In this document: positions 60,448 through 64,000 of the stretch, one piece after another
Numbering within the stretch: position 1 is the first letter of the stretch
How the letters are laid out: every line of letters begins with the position of its first letter
DNA from: Streptomyces sp. SLBN-118
Lineage (GTDB): Bacteria > Actinomycetota > Actinomycetes > Streptomycetales > Streptomycetaceae
Direction of reading: 5' to 3'
DNA length: 64,000 nucleotides
Assembly (NCBI RefSeq): GCF_006715635.1
Contig: NZ_VFNP01000001.1
Coordinates: forward strand, 2,232,001 to 2,296,000
Translations under genes and position numbers: made by a program
The notes under the pieces: generated by a model
Told to the model about the DNA's origin: nothing
The model's database searches: none
The model's input: the letters and a program-made list of their open reading frames with translations, nothing else

Positions 60448-62040
60448 TCAGTCGGTGAGGTTCACCGAGCGCGCCGACGCCGCGCCGATCTCGTCCGCGA
60501 TCTCCCCCAGCACCGCCGGCGGCACCGTGTCGTCCACCGTGAGCACGACGACCGCCTCGCCGCCCTCCTCCGCGCGCGAGACCTGCATGCCCGCGATGTT
60601 CAGCCCGGCCTCACCGAGGATCCGGCCGACCGTGCCGACGACGCCGGGACGGTCCTCGTACCGCAGGACGACCATGTGGTCGGCGAGCGCCAGGTCGATG
60701 TCGTAGTCACCGATGGCGACGATCTTCTGGAGGTGCTTGGGACCGGCCAGCGTGCCGGAGACCGCGACCTCCTCACCGCCCGAGAGCGTGCCGCGGACGG
60801 TGACGACGTTGCGGTGGTCCGGGGACTCCGAACTCGTCGTCAGCCGGACCTCGACGCCGCGCTCCTGCGCGAACAGCGGGGCGTTGACATACGAGACCGT
60901 CTCGTCGACGACATCCTCGAACACGCCCTTGAGCGCGGACAGTTCGAGCACCTTGACGTCGTGCTGGGTGATCTCGCCGTACACCTCGACATCGAGCCGT
61001 ACCGCGACCTCGCCCGCCAGCGCGGTGAAGATCCGGCCGAGCTTCTCGGCGAGCGGCAGACCCGGGCGCACGTCCTCGGCGATCACGCCGCCCTGGACGT
61101 TCACCGCGTCGGGCACGAGCTCACCGGCGAGCGCGAGACGCACCGAGCGGGCAACCGCGATGCCCGCCTTCTCCTGCGCCTCGTCGGTGGACGCTCCGAG
61201 GTGCGGGGTGCAGACGACCTGGTCGAGCTCGAAGAGCGGGGAGTCGGTGCACGGCTCCTTCGCGTACACGTCCAGGCCCGCTCCGGCGACCCGGCCCTCC
61301 TTGAGCGCCGAGTACAGCGCCGCCTCGTCGACGATCCCGCCGCGCGCGGCGTTGACGATCCGGACCGACGGCTTGACCTTGTGCAGCGCCTCGTTGCCGA
61401 TCAGACCGAGGGTCTCGGGGGTCTTCGGCAGGTGGACGGTGATGAAGTCGGAGACCTCCAGCAGCTCGTCGAGCGTCAGCAGCTTGACGCCCATCTGAGC
61501 GGCACGCGCGGGCTGCACATAGGGGTCGTACGCGACGATCTTCATGCCGAAGGCCGACATCCGCTGGGCGACCAGAACGCCGATGCGGCCGAGGCCCACC
61601 ACGCCGAGGGTCTTCTCGCTCAGCTCCACGCCGGTGTACTTGGACCGCTTCCACTCGCCGTTCTTCAGGGCGGTGTTGGCCTGCGGAATATTGCGCGCGG
61701 TGGCGACCAGCAGACCGCAGGCGAGCTCGGCGGCCGTGACGATGTTCGACGTGGGGGCGTTGACGACCATCACGCCGGCCTTGGTGGCGACGGAGACGTC
61801 GACATTGTCCAGCCCGACGCCCGCGCGGGCGACGACGCGCAGCTTCCTCGCGGCGGCGATGGCCTCGGCGTCGACCTTGGTGGCGCTGCGCACGAGGATC
61901 GCGTCGACATCGGCGATGGCGGGGAGCAGCTCCGCTCGGTCGGCGCCGTTGCATTGCCGGATCTCGAAGTCCGGGCCCAGCGCGTCGACGGTGGCGGGCG
62001 ACAGCTCTTCAGCGATGAGTACGACAGGTTTCGAGCTCAC
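60448..62040 (-). CDS. serA: D-3-phosphoglycerate dehydrogenase (long, ACT-domain type)
   Basis: 530 residues. NAD-binding LGVVGLGRIGVLVAQRM, catalytic His in VVCTPHLGASTDEAQEKAG, an intervening domain (about 320-450), and a C-terminal ACT domain (HMVVLRYEDRPGVVGTVGRI). It starts serine synthesis and is feedback-inhibited by serine. GTG 62040 is preceded by GAGGACC; the long in-frame extension upstream is rejected. It follows ilvC with a terminator between, so it has its own promoter. Confidence 0.96.
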   Translation of the reverse strand: MSSKPVVLIAEELSPATVDALGPDFEIRQCNGADRAELLPAIADVDAILVRSATKVDAEAIAAARKLRVVARAGVGLDNVDVSVATKAGVMVVNAPTSNIVTAAELACGLLVATARNIPQANTALKNGEWKRSKYTGVELSEKTLGVVGLGRIGVLVAQRMSAFGMKIVAYDPYVQPARAAQMGVKLLTLDELLEVSDFITVHLPKTPETLGLIGNEALHKVKPSVRIVNAARGGIVDEAALYSALKEGRVAGAGLDVYAKEPCTDSPLFELDQVVCTPHLGASTDEAQEKAGIAVARSVRLALAGELVPDAVNVQGGVIAEDVRPGLPLAEKLGRIFTALAGEVAVRLDVEVYGEITQHDVKVLELSALKGVFEDVVDETVSYVNAPLFAQERGVEVRLTTSSESPDHRNVVTVRGTLSGGEEVAVSGTLAGPKHLQKIVAIGDYDIDLALADHMVVLRYEDRPGVVGTVGRILGEAGLNIAGMQVSRAEEGGEAVVVLTVDDTVPPAVLGEIADEIGAASARSVNLTD

Positions 62041-62257
62041 GTGGGTCCTCACAAGTCCAGTGCGGACGGCCGTCCCGACGGCCGCAGGCGGTGGAGGGGC
62101 TAGCCGCGTGGAAGACGCACGACACTGTGGGCCTGAACGCGTATGTCTGAGAAGTGTAGTGCTGTCAGGAGGTGCGTCGTGCGCCTCGAAGGCAGGATCA
62201 CCCGTCCGTGGCTGGACGGAGTGGAGAAGCCACCGGGTCGCGGCGGTACGCCGTGGC

Positions 62258-62287
62258 GGGGGCCGGGACGCATCCGTCCCGGCCCCC
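62258..62287 (-). terminator. Terminator of the ilvBNC operon
   Basis: GGGGGCCGGGACG and CGTCCCGGCCCCC form a perfect 13-bp stem with a CATC loop, 11 bp after the ilvC stop. The rest of the gap to serA (62041-62257) holds no gene. Confidence 0.85.
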
Positions 62288-62297
62288 GGCCCAAGGC

Positions 62298-63898
<1,601 letters not shown>

Positions 63899-63924
63899 GG
63901 TCGTCGTTCCTCTTCCTACGGCTC

Positions 63925-64000
63925 TCAGTCGTCTTCGTTGTCGCCGAAGTCGGGGCGGACGCCGCGCGCCGCCATGACCTCGTCGTTGGAGGTGCCCGCG
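63925..64000 (-). CDS. ilvB: Acetolactate synthase large subunit, C-terminus only
   Basis: The final 25 codons, ending NDEVMAARGVRPDFGDNEDD, then TGA at 63925-63927. This C-terminal acidic end fits Streptomyces IlvB, and the order ilvB-ilvN-ilvC confirms it. The gene runs off the right edge. Confidence 0.85.
   Translation of the reverse strand, partial: AGTSNDEVMAARGVRPDFGDNEDD

Overview
The window looks like chromosomal core DNA of a Streptomyces species. Support for this is the very high GC with strong G/C third positions, HU protein HupS with a long lysine/alanine tail, two tandem four-gene conservons (cvnABCD), the leuCD/ndgR divergent pair, AccB/AccE acyl-CoA carboxylase subunits, and many GTG starts. 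I see no insertion sequence, prophage, CRISPR array or rRNA. Annotation is by reading translations, motifs and spacing only; no database search was run.

Layout. 1-5.1 kb: gpsA (partial), plsC, cofC, a cold-shock-like small protein, hupS, a 75-residue unknown, leuD and leuC. 5.2-7.2 kb: the IclR regulator ndgR divergent from leuC, a STAS protein and five tRNA genes (3 Glu, 2 Gln). 7.3-10.5 kb: HAD phosphatase, gltX, a fumarylacetoacetate-hydrolase-family gene and an unusual 53-residue peptide with a duplicated ANPRRT motif. 11.1-21.4 kb: conservons cvnA1B1C1D1 and cvnA2B2C2D2, whose D genes are almost identical in DNA. 21.5-23.4 kb: accE and accB. 23.5-42.8 kb: a secreted-enzyme region (PL8 polysaccharide lyase, GH101 endo-alpha-N-acetylgalactosaminidase, FAD monooxygenase, M15-like secreted protein, YceI protein, subtilase, TPM-type membrane protein with a DUF1876 partner, GH3 glycosidase, LacI regulator, GH30-CBM13 glycosidase). 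42.8-51.6 kb: citramalate synthase cimA with an apparent Ile attenuator, TetR regulator, agmatine deiminase, urease-like ureC and fused ureAB, a permease remnant, ilvE and leuB. 51.9-60.4 kb: a 42-residue peptide gene, an AAC(2')-I-like acetyltransferase, SRPBCC/ArsR pair, proline catabolism (putA, pruA, PucR-type regulator), and TetR/MFS efflux. 60.4-64 kb: serA and ilvC-ilvN-ilvB (partial).

How it works together. Branched-chain amino acid synthesis dominates: leuCD, leuB, ilvE, cimA and ilvBNC are all here, with NdgR as the likely regulator beside leuC and a leader peptide with tandem Ile codons before cimA. The put genes and the agmatine/urease genes recycle nitrogen. The conservons are predicted membrane sensor, roadblock, DUF742 and GTPase signalling modules. 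The glycoside-hydrolase block suggests degradation of external polysaccharides and O-glycosylated proteins.
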